The notes beneath the pieces were generated by a model that worked only from the letters and a program-made list of their open reading frames with translations, was not told the origin of the DNA and did not search any database. Of a DNA stretch of 64,000 bases, positions 9,130-17,356 are shown one piece after another. Positions within the stretch are counted from its first letter, which is position 1; each line of letters opens with the position of its first letter. The position numbers and the translations under genes were made by a program. Location of the stretch: the NCBI GenBank assembly GCA_022710975.1, contig JAKLGA010000022.1:20658-84657 (forward strand). Direction: 5' to 3'. The DNA is from Myxococcota bacterium. Its GTDB lineage: Bacteria > Myxococcota > B64-G9.

Positions 9130-10198
9130 GCAGCGGGAGGGCCGAGGGCGCGGCGCCAGCCTGTCCCCGTCCGCAGCCGCAGTCGCCGGCCACTTCCTCG
9201 GTGTCGTCCACGCCGCCGCCCGGGTCGTCCGCGGCGGCGTCCAGCCCCCCGTCCGGGTCCGCGTCCGCGGGCAGGCCGCCGTCCTCGTCGCCGGGGGGCT
9301 CCTCCTCCGTCGGCGGCTCTTCCTCGGCGAGCGGCTCCTCCTCGGCAAGTGGATCCTCCGCCGCCGCGGGCTCCTCCTCCGCCGCGGGCTCCTCCTCGCC
9401 CCCGTCGGGCTCGGGCGGGAAGGCGCACTCGCACCAGTCCGAGGCGTGGCCGTTCTGGGCGTCGCAGGCGAGCGGCACGTCCGGCTCCTTCGAGCAGCCT
9501 GGCTCCCCACCGAACCGGGCGGCGCACTCCATGCCGGCCGCGGCGCAGTAGGCCAGGCAGCCGGCGCCGTCGGTGAACACCCCGGCGCAGGTGGTGGGCG
9601 TGCGCACGCACACCTCCCAGCCCGGGTGGGCGGCGATCGGGTCGCACGGCCCGGGCTCCGGGCCCTGGTCGCAGGACTCCAGGGTGAAGGTGGCCTCGTC
9701 CGCGCAGTCCGACAGGGAGTCGTCCGTGCCGTCGAGCTCCAGGAAGCACGCCCCGGCGGCCGCGCAGTAGATCAGCCCCAGATCCGCCCGCGTGCAGTCG
9801 CCGGCGTGGGCCTGGTCCTCCACCTGGCGCCTCACCCCGCCGTGATCGTCGTGCAGCACGTAGTCCGCGTCGGTGGTGCGGTTGACGGTGGCCCGGTAGG
9901 AGGCCACCACCCGGTACATGCCCGCCACCGTGACGCCGGGCCGCCAGAAGGCCTTGCCGTGGCGGGTGCCGTCGTTGTCCGGCGCCTCGACGTCGTCGTG
10001 GCTCAGGTAGCGGTAGGTCCCGGCGCAGGCGTTCACGTTGCGGCTGGCCCAGTTCCAGGGGCTCTCCTCGGAGTAGCCCGAGCCCGGCCGGTCGTTGTCG
10101 ACCGCGAGCTCGAGGCCGACCGGGCACTGGGCCCGGGCGGGCGCGGCGACCGCCCACGCCAGCAGGGCCGCGAATCCGCACCAGCGCCCCGGCCTCAT
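9071..10198 (-). CDS. Golvesin-domain MYXO-CTERM surface protein
   Basis: A 375-residue exported protein. Signal peptide ~1-23 (ARA/QC). Residues ~28-135 match the golvesin/xanthan-lyase-type carbohydrate-binding module: AVDNDRPGSGYSE at the start and later MYRVVASYRATVNRTTDADYVLHDDHGG. A Cys-rich region (~135-255) with repeated CAAAG motifs follows, then an acidic Glu/Pro/Ala-rich stalk (~265-335) and a MYXO-CTERM tail: CGCG, a Leu-rich helix and RRLRR. Such tails are known to be cleaved by a myxosortase and fix proteins to the cell surface. It starts 21 bases after the channel gene, so may share its transcript. Ligand unknown. Confidence 0.8.
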   Translation of the reverse strand: MRPGRWCGFAALLAWAVAAPARAQCPVGLELAVDNDRPGSGYSEESPWNWASRNVNACAGTYRYLSHDDVEAPDNDGTRHGKAFWRPGVTVAGMYRVVASYRATVNRTTDADYVLHDDHGGVRRQVEDQAHAGDCTRADLGLIYCAAAGACFLELDGTDDSLSDCADEATFTLESCDQGPEPGPCDPIAAHPGWEVCVRTPTTCAGVFTDGAGCLAYCAAAGMECAARFGGEPGCSKEPDVPLACDAQNGHASDWCECAFPPEPDGGEEEPAAEEEPAAAEDPLAEEEPLAEEEPPTEEEPPGDEDGGLPADADPDGGLDAAADDPGGGVDDTEEVAGDCGCGRGQAGAAPSALPLLTLGLLLLLRRLRRASASA

Positions 10199-10219
10199 GG
10201 TCTCCCCCGGCCCGGCCGC

Positions 10220-11671
10220 TCAGGCCTTGCGGTTGGACGAGGTGCGCTTCTCGGTGCCCAGCACCGCGGGGAAGTGCTCGGCGATCACCACGAGCTGGTC
10301 GCCCATGGCCAGCATGTCGCCGGCGTCGGGGTTGACCTGCATGTGGGTGCCGTCGATGTCGTGGCGCTCGAGCGCCATCAGCAGGGTCTTGTGCTGCTCC
10401 TTGAGCTCCTGGTGGACCCAGCCGACCTTGCGCCCGATCCACTCCGCCGGCACGTCGGCCTTGTAGATCTGGTTGCCCCACCGGGCGGTCAGCAGCTCGT
10501 CGAACATGCTGACGATGCCGCGCGTGCGGCTGGCCGCGGCGATGATGCGGCCGGCGTACTCGCTGGCCACCACCACCTCCTCCACCCCGGCCATGGCCAG
10601 GTGGGGCATGTTGTCGCGGTTCCTGAGCTCGACGCAGGTGAAGATCTTGTGGCTCAGCTTCTCGATGGTCAGCGCGGCCAGCACGGTGCGCGCGTCGCGG
10701 TCCTGATCCGAGCGCTGCCCGGTCTTGTCGGACAGCAGGATGGCGATGGCCGCCCGCTCGACGCCGGCCTTCTGCAGCACGTCCACCCGGGTGTAGTCGC
10801 CCTGGACGAACAGCACCCGCTCCTGGCGGATGCCGTGGGGCGCGAGATCGGGCAGCGCCTCCAGCTCGGCCACCACCACCACGGGCTTGTCGCGCCAGTG
10901 GGGGTCGGCCTGGAACTCCTCCAGCACCTGGATGGCCTCGTGGTTCCAGCCGCACATCACCACGTGGTCCTTGACGTCGTCGAGGGCCATGACCTTGACC
11001 TCCATCCCGCTCTTCATCCGGCTCATCATGGCGGCCGAGACGATGCCGGTGAACATGGCGAAGAAGCACAGGCCGCCCAGCATGATCAGGTAGGTGATGA
11101 ACCGGCCGGGCGTGGTGCGCGGCGAGACGAGCTGGGGCTCGCCGGCCACGATGGTGTACATGGCCGACCAGATCGAGTCGCCCAGCGAGCCCACCTCCGG
11201 GTTCACCCCGCGCTCGACCAGGTTCATGCCGATGGCGCCGGTCAGCACCACCACCAGCACCACGGTCACCACGGTCAAGAGCTCGGTGCCGCCCTGGCGC
11301 ACGGCCTGGTCCAGGAGCGCCATGCGCCGGTGGGCCATGGCGCCGGCCCGGAAGAGCCGCAGGATGCGCAGCACCCGCAGGATCCGCAGCGTGCGGACGA
11401 CCGGCAGCACGGCCAGCAGATCCAGCCAGTACATGCGCAGGAAGCGCCGCCGGCTCGGCATCCCCAGGAAGCGAAGCAGCAGCTCCAGGGCGAAGAGCCC
11501 GGTGAACACGTGGCCCAGGATCTCGGCCGGCTCGAACAGCCAGTGGCTCTCCTCGACGCTCACCTCGAAGAGCAAGAGCGCCACCGAGGCCAGGATCATG
11601 ACCATGACCACCGCGTCGGTCACGGGGTGGTTCATCAGCTCGTCCAGGCGCTTGCGCGACATGGGGCGCAT
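10220..11671 (-). CDS. Voltage-sensor cation channel with RCK/TrkA-N domain and non-canonical filter
   Basis: A 483-residue six-helix channel. Helices S1-S3 lie in residues ~20-90 and the S4 voltage sensor is RTLRILRVLRILRLFR (93-108), with Arg at every third position. S5 is ~130-152 and S6 ~191-213. The pore loop reads WSAMYTIVAGEPQ (168-180), so the canonical TVGYGD filter is replaced by TIVAGE. A Rossmann RCK (TrkA-N) domain follows from ~228 (VVMCGWNHEA) and a TrkA-C-like tail ends the protein. The architecture is that of bacterial potassium channels, but ion selectivity cannot be assumed. Located between the toxin-antitoxin pair and the golvesin protein gene on the same strand. Confidence 0.85.
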   Translation of the reverse strand: MRPMSRKRLDELMNHPVTDAVVMVMILASVALLLFEVSVEESHWLFEPAEILGHVFTGLFALELLLRFLGMPSRRRFLRMYWLDLLAVLPVVRTLRILRVLRILRLFRAGAMAHRRMALLDQAVRQGGTELLTVVTVVLVVVLTGAIGMNLVERGVNPEVGSLGDSIWSAMYTIVAGEPQLVSPRTTPGRFITYLIMLGGLCFFAMFTGIVSAAMMSRMKSGMEVKVMALDDVKDHVVMCGWNHEAIQVLEEFQADPHWRDKPVVVVAELEALPDLAPHGIRQERVLFVQGDYTRVDVLQKAGVERAAIAILLSDKTGQRSDQDRDARTVLAALTIEKLSHKIFTCVELRNRDNMPHLAMAGVEEVVVASEYAGRIIAAASRTRGIVSMFDELLTARWGNQIYKADVPAEWIGRKVGWVHQELKEQHKTLLMALERHDIDGTHMQVNPDAGDMLAMGDQLVVIAEHFPAVLGTEKRTSSNRKA

Positions 11672-11679
11672 TGTAGTCG

Positions 11680-11705
11680 AGCGGGCGGCGGTGCGCCAGC
11701 CCGCT
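11680..11705 (-). terminator. Hairpin downstream of the toxin gene
   Basis: AGCGGGC and GCCCGCT, 12 bases apart, form a 7-bp stem starting 24 bases past the PIN-toxin stop codon. There is no T-run. Weak terminator candidate. Confidence 0.2.
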
Positions 11706-11728
11706 GGTGATTCAGGCCGGCCCGGCCT

Positions 11729-12151
11729 CTACGCCTCCGCGAGGCCCTCGGCGCGAGCCGCGGCCTGCTGGCGCATGTCGAAGGACAGGAAGGTCACCTG
11801 CTCCCCGGTCAGCTCACTCAGCTCGAGCGCCGAGGCCAGGTGCACCGAGTCCGCGCCGCGCAGCCCGTGCCGCTCGGCCAGCTTGCCCGCGTCGCGGGCG
11901 ATGGCCGGCCCGAGGTCGAGCAGGATGAAGGCGCCGAGGTCCCGGTCGAGCGCCCGCGCGGCCAGATCCCGCCCGGCCGCCGTGAGCCCCTTCTCGCGAG
12001 CGCGCCGGGCCAGGGCGGCGCGCGCCTCCGGGTAGGCCAGCCAGGAGGTGGCCACCCGCTCGGCCCGGTGCAGGAGCAGGCGAACCCCCGCCGAGCCCTC
12101 CTCGGCCACGTACAGCTTCACCAGCGCGCTGGTGTCCAGGTACAGGATCAC
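11729..12151 (-). CDS. vapC: PIN-domain ribonuclease toxin (VapC-like)
   Basis: A 140-residue PIN-domain protein. The acidic active-site residues expected for VapC nucleases are visible: D6 in MILYLDTSALVKLY, a Glu in the AYPEARAAL segment, D100 in RGADSVHLASA and D119 in FLSFDMRQ. Such toxins cleave RNA and block translation. The gene uses a GTG start that overlaps the antitoxin stop by four bases (GTGA), the usual antitoxin-first order with translational coupling. The target RNA is unknown. Confidence 0.85.
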   Translation of the reverse strand: MILYLDTSALVKLYVAEEGSAGVRLLLHRAERVATSWLAYPEARAALARRAREKGLTAAGRDLAARALDRDLGAFILLDLGPAIARDAGKLAERHGLRGADSVHLASALELSELTGEQVTFLSFDMRQQAAARAEGLAEA

Positions 12152-12420
12152 GCGCGGTCCTCGAGCACGGCCGCGGCCACGCCGGGCCCGCGCACGCGAG
12201 GCGGCCTGCGGCAGCCGCGCGGCTTCCCGCCGCTCCAGGACAGCCGGCCCGCCTCGACCAGGAACGCCAGGCGCTCGGACAGCCCCAGCCCCTGGAGCGG
12301 CACCAGGAGCGCCAGTGGCTCGTGGCGGTCGGTCAGGGTGATCGTCTCGCCCCGGCGCACCCGCTCCAGCACCTTCCCGATCTGGTTCCTCAGCTCGCGG
12401 ACACCCACCGGCTTGCGCAT
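12148..12420 (-). CDS. Phd/YefM-type antitoxin
   Basis: A 90-residue antitoxin. It opens with MRKPVGVRELRNQIGKVLERVRRGETITLTDRHEP, written here in family terms as the Phd/YefM dimer and DNA-binding fold (VREL...L..V..GE.I.LT.R..P...L). The C-terminal half is basic and probably wraps the PIN toxin. The start at 12420 is preferred over an upstream in-frame ATG (12477) because GGAGGT stands six bases before it. Two palindromes just upstream may be its own operator. Confidence 0.85.
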   Translation of the reverse strand: MRKPVGVRELRNQIGKVLERVRRGETITLTDRHEPLALLVPLQGLGLSERLAFLVEAGRLSWSGGKPRGCRRPPRVRGPGVAAAVLEDRA

Positions 12421-12447
12421 CGCCCGACCTCCAGGCGGCTCGGACCC

Positions 12448-12476
12448 TGTGTACACATTACCACAAAATGTAGACA
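12448..12476 (-). promoter_or_regulatory. Candidate antitoxin autoregulation operator
   Basis: Two related palindromes, TGTGTACACA (12448-12457, perfect) and TGTAGACA (12469-12476, one mismatch), have centres 20 bases apart, two helical turns. They lie in an AT-rich patch 28-56 bases upstream of the antitoxin start. Phd-type antitoxins bind such paired palindromes to repress their operon; that role here is inferred. Confidence 0.4.
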
Positions 12477-12501
12477 CAAACCAGCCATCGAGGCGCCGCG
12501 C

Positions 12502-13776
12502 TCAGTCGATCCCGTCCCAGCGCTCGAGGATCTCGGACAGGCTCTTCTCGCTCGAGCCCTCGAGGAGCGGCAGCGCGCGAAGCGCCTCGATCTTCGCCGC
12601 TCGGTCTCCCGGGGAGCGCACCGCCCGGTCGATGGCCTCGAGCCAGCCCCTGCAGCCGCATCGCGCGCTCAGATCTTCACCGACCCCCCAGATTCCAGAA
12701 GAAACGACGATCGACCTGGATCTCTCCCGAGATAGATGCATGTGGAATGCATGGTGGCGGCCGAGAGGGTCCGCGCGCGAGCCAAACGGGTTCCCGACAT
12801 CCGGCGGTCGACTGGAGGCCAGGAGCTCCACCAGCTCACCGTTGGCGGTGATACGCTCGCCATCGACCCGCAGCCTGATCGGCAGCCGCAGGTAGCGACC
12901 GTTGAGAACGATACAGCCCTCGGGCACGACCACCTCTCGCTCCACCCTGTCGCGGAACCTCTCTAGCACTGCAGGCGCGCGTGCTGGCTCCACGAAGGTG
13001 AAAGCGCGAAGTCCACCGGGCAATGCCTCCGTGAGTAGCACCCGACCATCCCTTTTCCAGCAACCAGGTCCCTCACCGACAAACGGATGGTATGACCCGT
13101 GGGTCTCCCATCCAGCGAGGAAAGGTATCCGCCAGAGTTTGATGTTCCGCTGCGGGTCGATGCACTGGTCTTCAGGGATGGTGAACCGTGTGCCGTCAGG
13201 GACAAGTGCAACAGAGAAGGAATCCTTGGAGACTTCACGCAGGCAAGCCGGGAAACCCTCGAGAGAACCAGGAGGCTCGTGCGCCTCGTACTCGTAGTCG
13301 ATCTTGCCGAAGTCGGGCCGCAGATGGACCGAGGCCGCTTCCCGCCCGCCGCCGGAGGTGGATATGGCTGACCACAAGGTCACCGTGACCAGCCGCAACT
13401 TGTCGTCCAGGCGGCCGAACTTCCAGACCTGGCTTCCGCCATCGCGGTAGCCGTACTCATCGAAAAGGGTCCAACCCAGGCGTGGAGCGTTCTCGAGGAG
13501 ATACAGCGAGGCGATCTCATACTCCTCAAAAGCCTCCTCCAGTGGCTTTTCCCTGAAGGAATGGGCCACCTCGTTGTCTCTATCGAAGGCGCGGAATGCA
13601 GCCAGGCAGCTTTCCAACCCTGGAACCGCTGTCCTACCGCCTTGGGGTTCGAGGGTTCGTGCAGCCTCGGGAGGATAGACAGGAAAGCCGTGCCAGGGCT
13701 CCTCAGCCCTTACGGTTGCATGAAAGAAAGCCACCCATCCCAAGGCACCCAGGAACGCGAGGATATCCGTTCTCAC
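12502..13776 (-). CDS. Exported protein of unknown function
   Basis: A 424-residue protein with an N-terminal signal peptide (about residues 1-24, VRA/EE). I do not recognise a family. It has scattered Cys residues (including a CGC in the C-terminal part), a segment GCIVLNGRYLRLPIRLRVDGERI that looks like beta strands, and the HHAFHMHLS histidine cluster. Codon use is visibly less GC-biased than the neighbours, suggesting a different history. The GTG start has GGAGG at a suitable distance. It follows the phosphohexomutase gene by 46 bases on the same strand. Confidence 0.6.
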   Translation of the reverse strand: MRTDILAFLGALGWVAFFHATVRAEEPWHGFPVYPPEAARTLEPQGGRTAVPGLESCLAAFRAFDRDNEVAHSFREKPLEEAFEEYEIASLYLLENAPRLGWTLFDEYGYRDGGSQVWKFGRLDDKLRLVTVTLWSAISTSGGGREAASVHLRPDFGKIDYEYEAHEPPGSLEGFPACLREVSKDSFSVALVPDGTRFTIPEDQCIDPQRNIKLWRIPFLAGWETHGSYHPFVGEGPGCWKRDGRVLLTEALPGGLRAFTFVEPARAPAVLERFRDRVEREVVVPEGCIVLNGRYLRLPIRLRVDGERITANGELVELLASSRPPDVGNPFGSRADPLGRHHAFHMHLSRERSRSIVVSSGIWGVGEDLSARCGCRGWLEAIDRAVRSPGDRAAKIEALRALPLLEGSSEKSLSEILERWDGID

Positions 13777-13822
13777 GGCTTCCTCCCCACGACTGCCCCG
13801 CGGATCCTCACCTTGCCCGCCC

Positions 13823-15334
13823 TCAGCGCCAGCCCTCGAGGAGCGCCGAGCCCTGGGCCGCCAGCTCGCGCGCCCGGGCGTCGCTGTCCGCCTCGGTGTA
13901 GCAGCGCAGCTCCGGCGCGTTGCCCGAGGGGCGCACGTGCACCACGTCCTCGGCCCCGCCGCCGAGCGCCCGGGCGTCGAAGGTCATGCGCAGCCCGTCG
14001 AGCGCGTCCCAGGCGAGGAGCCGCCCGAAGCGCGGGCCGAACTCGGCCTCGAGCGCGGCGCGGGCGCGCGCCTCGTCTCCGCCCAGCAGGTCCCGGAGCC
14101 GCGCCGTGCTGCGCTCGACCGGGAACGCCTGCAACCGGGCCGCGTGCCCGAAGCGGGCGGGCAGCTCGCCCACCAAGGCGGACAGCGGCAGCCCGCGCTC
14201 GCGGGCGGCGGTGAGCAGCCCGAGGATGACGATCAGCGCGTCCCGGGTGGGCAGCGGCGCCAGCGTACGTCCCTGGCGCTCGACCGGGGTCTGCAGCAGG
14301 AAGCCGCCGTTCGCCTCGTAGCCCACCACCGGGCCCGCGCCCTCGGCCACGCGCCGCATGCCCTCGATCACGTAGGGCGAGCCGATGCGGGTGCGCACCA
14401 CGCGGGCGAAGCGGCCCGAGCGCTCCAGGGCGGAGTTCGAGCTGACCGGGGTGACCACCGCGCGGGCGCCCAGGAACCCGGCCAGGAGCACGCCGGCCAG
14501 ATCCCCGCGCAGGAAGCGGCCGCGCTCGTCGCACACCAGCGGGCGGTCCGAGTCGCCGTCGGTGGACACCAGCGCGTCCAGGCGGTGCTCCGCGCACCAG
14601 GCGTGGAAGCGGGCCTCGTCCTCCGGGCTCACGGCCTCGGTGTCCACGGCCACGAACCCCTCCGCCCGGCCGAGCGGCACGACCTCGGCGCCGAGCGCGG
14701 CCAGGACGCGCGCGAGCAGGTCGCGGCCCACGGCCGAGTGCTGCCACAGGCCGACCTTGAGCCCCCGCAGGGCGTCCGCGGGGAAGAAGCCCAGGTAGCG
14801 GGCCGCGTACCTCTCGAGCCCCGCCGGGTCCGGGTCCGGCAGGGTCGCGTGCGCGACCAGGGCGCCCGCCGCGTCGAACCAGCCCACGGGCAGCGCCACC
14901 TGGAGCGCCAGCATGTCGGCCTCGTCGGCCTTGCTGATCTCGCCCCCGCGGCGGGTGAACTTGATGCCGTTGCGATCGGCGGGGATGTGCGAGCCGGTCA
15001 CCATGGCGGTGGGCGCGCCGTGCTCGAGCCCCCACAGGGCCAGCGCCGGGGAGGGCAGCGCGCCCAGGAACACCGGCCGGAGCCCCCGGGCGTTCGCGGC
15101 CGAGACCAGCGCCGCCGCGATGCGCGGGCTGGAGGGGCGCAGATCCATGCCCAGCCCGAGGACCTGGGCCAGCCCGGACTCCCCCTCCCCGCCCACGAGC
15201 TGCAGGAAGGCGTCCGCGTAGGCGAAGCACAGCCTGTCGGTCAGGGCCGCGACCGGCCCGCGCGCCCCGCTGGTGCCGAACTGCACCCCGGATTCAGCCG
15301 CCAGCGCGCCCAGCAAGACCTGTCCCTCGGGCAT
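13823..15334 (-). CDS. Phosphohexomutase (phosphomannomutase/phosphoglucomutase family)
   Basis: A 503-residue cytoplasmic alpha-D-phosphohexomutase, which moves phosphate between C6 and C1 of a hexose on the way to sugar nucleotides. All family landmarks are present: FGTSGARG (19-26), the phosphoserine loop TGSHIP (113-118, Ser115 as the phosphorylated residue), the metal loop DGDSDRP (~259-265), the sugar-specificity loop GYEANGG and the phosphate-binding RPSGNAPE near the C-terminus. The first loop is slightly unusual in having Gln-Phe before GTSG. Which hexose it prefers cannot be read from these motifs. An extended -10 promoter lies immediately upstream. Confidence 0.9.
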   Translation of the reverse strand: MPEGQVLLGALAAESGVQFGTSGARGPVAALTDRLCFAYADAFLQLVGGEGESGLAQVLGLGMDLRPSSPRIAAALVSAANARGLRPVFLGALPSPALALWGLEHGAPTAMVTGSHIPADRNGIKFTRRGGEISKADEADMLALQVALPVGWFDAAGALVAHATLPDPDPAGLERYAARYLGFFPADALRGLKVGLWQHSAVGRDLLARVLAALGAEVVPLGRAEGFVAVDTEAVSPEDEARFHAWCAEHRLDALVSTDGDSDRPLVCDERGRFLRGDLAGVLLAGFLGARAVVTPVSSNSALERSGRFARVVRTRIGSPYVIEGMRRVAEGAGPVVGYEANGGFLLQTPVERQGRTLAPLPTRDALIVILGLLTAARERGLPLSALVGELPARFGHAARLQAFPVERSTARLRDLLGGDEARARAALEAEFGPRFGRLLAWDALDGLRMTFDARALGGGAEDVVHVRPSGNAPELRCYTEADSDARARELAAQGSALLEGWR

Positions 15335-15355
15335 CGTGGTCCTCCTCGGCGGCCG

Positions 15356-15364
15356 AGTATATCA
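15356..15364 (-). promoter_or_regulatory. Extended -10 promoter for the phosphohexomutase gene
   Basis: The minus strand reads TGATATACT, an extended -10 (TGn plus TATACT), about 22 bases before the start codon, with GAGGAGG between. No good -35 is visible, as is common with extended -10 elements. Confidence 0.45.
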
Positions 15365-15513
15365 AGCCCGGGCAGGACAGGGGTGAAGCATTGAGGCGAC
15401 AGTCGGCGGACGATTTCTCGACGTTTCTGCGGACCAGACGTCGCCCTTTCGCTTCCATGTCTCGCAACACACTGAAAAACAAAGATTCACCAGTTTCGCC
15501 GGGAGCGCAAAAA

Positions 15514-15530
15514 CTGGCATTCCATTTGCT
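15514..15530 (+). promoter_or_regulatory. Sigma-54 promoter for the FHA gene
   Basis: CTGGCATTCCATTTGCT has GG and GC separated by exactly ten bases, the -24/-12 arrangement of sigma-54 promoters. A start of transcription near 15,541 would leave a short leader with GGAGGG at 15554-15559 and the ATG at 15565. Confidence 0.6.
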
Positions 15531-15564
15531 TTCTGATGTATTGAACGTCTCCCGGAGGGACGAG

Positions 15565-16017
15565 ATGCACCCGAGAGCCAGCCATCGACCCGCCCCCAGC
15601 CAGGACGCGTGGCTCATCCGGGTGGAGATCGATCGGGCCGGGTGCCGCTGCGGAGACGAGGTGTTCACCCAGCCCGAGGTGGTGATCGGACGCGACCCGG
15701 CCAGCGACCTGATGCTGTGGTGCACGCTGGTCTCCCGTCGCCACGCCCGGATCCTGCGCTCCGGACGCTCCCTGGCCATCGAGGACCTGGGCTCGCACAA
15801 CGGCGTCCTGGTGAACGGGGAGCGGGTCCAGTGGGCGCTGCTCCGCCCCGGGGACCTGGTCACCGTGGGGACCTTCGGCCTGCGGGTCAGCCTGGTCGCG
15901 TGCTCCGCCCGGCGACCCGGCCTGGAGCCAGGCACGGACGACGAGGTCACCGAGGAGACCACCGAGGAGTGGGGCCGGCTCCTGCGCAGGCCGCGCCAGC
16001 TCCGCGACCCTACGTGA
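15565..16017 (+). CDS. FHA-domain phosphopeptide-binding protein
   Basis: A 150-residue protein that is essentially one forkhead-associated domain. The conserved signature is complete: GR at 42-43, SRRH at 57-60 and N79 in DLGSHNGVLVNG. FHA domains bind phosphothreonine peptides made by Ser/Thr kinases, which are abundant in Myxococcota. There is no DNA-binding or other domain. The start at 15565 is chosen over an open upstream extension (to a TTG at 15391) because it has GGAGGG five bases away and sits just after a sigma-54 promoter. Its 3' end overlaps the convergent transporter gene by 8 bases. Confidence 0.85.
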   Translation: MHPRASHRPAPSQDAWLIRVEIDRAGCRCGDEVFTQPEVVIGRDPASDLMLWCTLVSRRHARILRSGRSLAIEDLGSHNGVLVNGERVQWALLRPGDLVTVGTFGLRVSLVACSARRPGLEPGTDDEVTEETTEEWGRLLRRPRQLRDPT

Positions 16018-17236
16018 GCCAGCAGATCAGCGGCACGCCCGCGGCCAGCACCACCACGGTCGAGACCAGCCCGAACTTCAGGTACTCCCAGAAGCCGAGC
16101 GCGTAGTGGGCCTTGGCCTGCTCGGCCACGATGATGTTGGCCACCGAGCCGAGCAGCGTCAGGTTCCCGGCCACGGTGGTCACGAAGGCGAGCAGCACCC
16201 AGCCGCGCTCGGGCGAGCCCAGGCTCGGGAGCGCCGGTCCGGTCAGGAGCACCATGGGCACGTTGGAGACCAGGTTCGAGCCCGCGGTCATGAAGGCGGT
16301 GAAGCCCGCCAGCCCGCCGGCCTCGTGGAGCTGGAAGTAGGGCGCGGCCCAGCGCCAGGCCTCCTCCACCAGCCCGGTCTTGGCCAGCCCGGCCACCACG
16401 ATGAACAGCCCGGCGAAGAACACGAGCAGCGTCCACTCCACGCGCTGGAACACCTCGCGCGGCTCGCGGCGTTCGGCCAGCATGAGCAGCATGGCCCCGG
16501 CCAGCGCGGTGTAGCCCAGGTGCAGCCCGAGCAGGAACCCGGCCGCCACCCCGCAGGCCACGATCGCGGGCAGCGGAGAGCCGAGCCGGGGCACCAGTTC
16601 GGGCGGACCGCCGTGCTCCGCGGGGAAGGCCGCGGGCAGGCGCTTCCGGTAGAAGAGCCACAGCAGCGCCGCGTTGAGCACCAACCCGACCAGGGCGGCC
16701 GGGCCGGCCTCCAGCAGGAAGGGGGTGAAGCCCACCCCGCTCATCGAGCCGATGATCATGTTCTGCGGGTTGCCCACCAGAGTGGCGGCGCTGCCGATGT
16801 TGGCCGAGGTGGCGAGCGCGATCAGGTAGGGGCCCATGGGCAGCTCGAAGTGCAGGCACACGGCCACCACCAGCGGGGTGAGCATGACGCACACCGTGTC
16901 GTTGACCAGGAAGGCCGACAGCCCCCCCGACACCCCCACCAGCAGGAACAGGAGCCCGAGCGGGCTGCGGCCCGCCCGGCGCAGGAACCCGGCCAGGGCC
17001 GCGAAGGCGCCCGAGCGCTCGAGGTAGGCCGCGATGACCATGGTGGCGAAGAGCAAGAGCAACGTGTCCCCGTCGATGGCGTGGTAGCTCTCCTGGGGCG
17101 TGAGCACGCCCGCCACCACCATCAGGGTCGCGCCGAGCAGCGCGCCGGCCGGCCGGCCGAGGGGCAGCAGCCGCAGCTTGCGGCTGGCGATCAGCGCGTA
17201 GGTCAGCAGGAAGATCAGGACGGCCAGGGTGCGCAT
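16010..17236 (-). CDS. ArsB/NhaD-type (SLC13-like) ion transporter
   Basis: A 408-residue inner-membrane carrier with about eleven hydrophobic helices. Family landmarks are the two re-entrant signatures FLVNDTVCVMLTPL and SANIGSAATLVGNPQN in the first half, and their second-half counterpart around SNLVSNVPMVLL and GNLTLLGSVANI. These mark the ArsB/NhaD/citrate branch of the IT superfamily. Substrate (arsenite, sodium, dicarboxylate or sulfate) cannot be decided from the sequence, and no ars genes are near. It is divergent from the VWA gene and convergent to the FHA gene. Confidence 0.85.
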   Translation of the reverse strand: MRTLAVLIFLLTYALIASRKLRLLPLGRPAGALLGATLMVVAGVLTPQESYHAIDGDTLLLLFATMVIAAYLERSGAFAALAGFLRRAGRSPLGLLFLLVGVSGGLSAFLVNDTVCVMLTPLVVAVCLHFELPMGPYLIALATSANIGSAATLVGNPQNMIIGSMSGVGFTPFLLEAGPAALVGLVLNAALLWLFYRKRLPAAFPAEHGGPPELVPRLGSPLPAIVACGVAAGFLLGLHLGYTALAGAMLLMLAERREPREVFQRVEWTLLVFFAGLFIVVAGLAKTGLVEEAWRWAAPYFQLHEAGGLAGFTAFMTAGSNLVSNVPMVLLTGPALPSLGSPERGWVLLAFVTTVAGNLTLLGSVANIIVAEQAKAHYALGFWEYLKFGLVSTVVVLAAGVPLICWLT

Positions 17237-17287
17237 GCGCCTCCGTGACTACTCCCGACGACTGCTTCCGTCAATCTCCGCAAGCCA

Positions 17288-17317
17288 TTGACCGCCCACG
17301 CGCCGCGCGGGCAGAAT
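17288..17317 (+). promoter_or_regulatory. Sigma-70-like promoter for the VWA/FGE-domain gene
   Basis: TTGACC, 18 bases, CAGAAT. The predicted transcript would start near 17,324 and carry GGAGGGAG just before the ATG at 17357. Plausible but unproven. Confidence 0.35.
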
Positions 17318-17356
17318 GCGCGGAGCGCCCGGACGAGGAGCCTGGAGGGAGATCCC

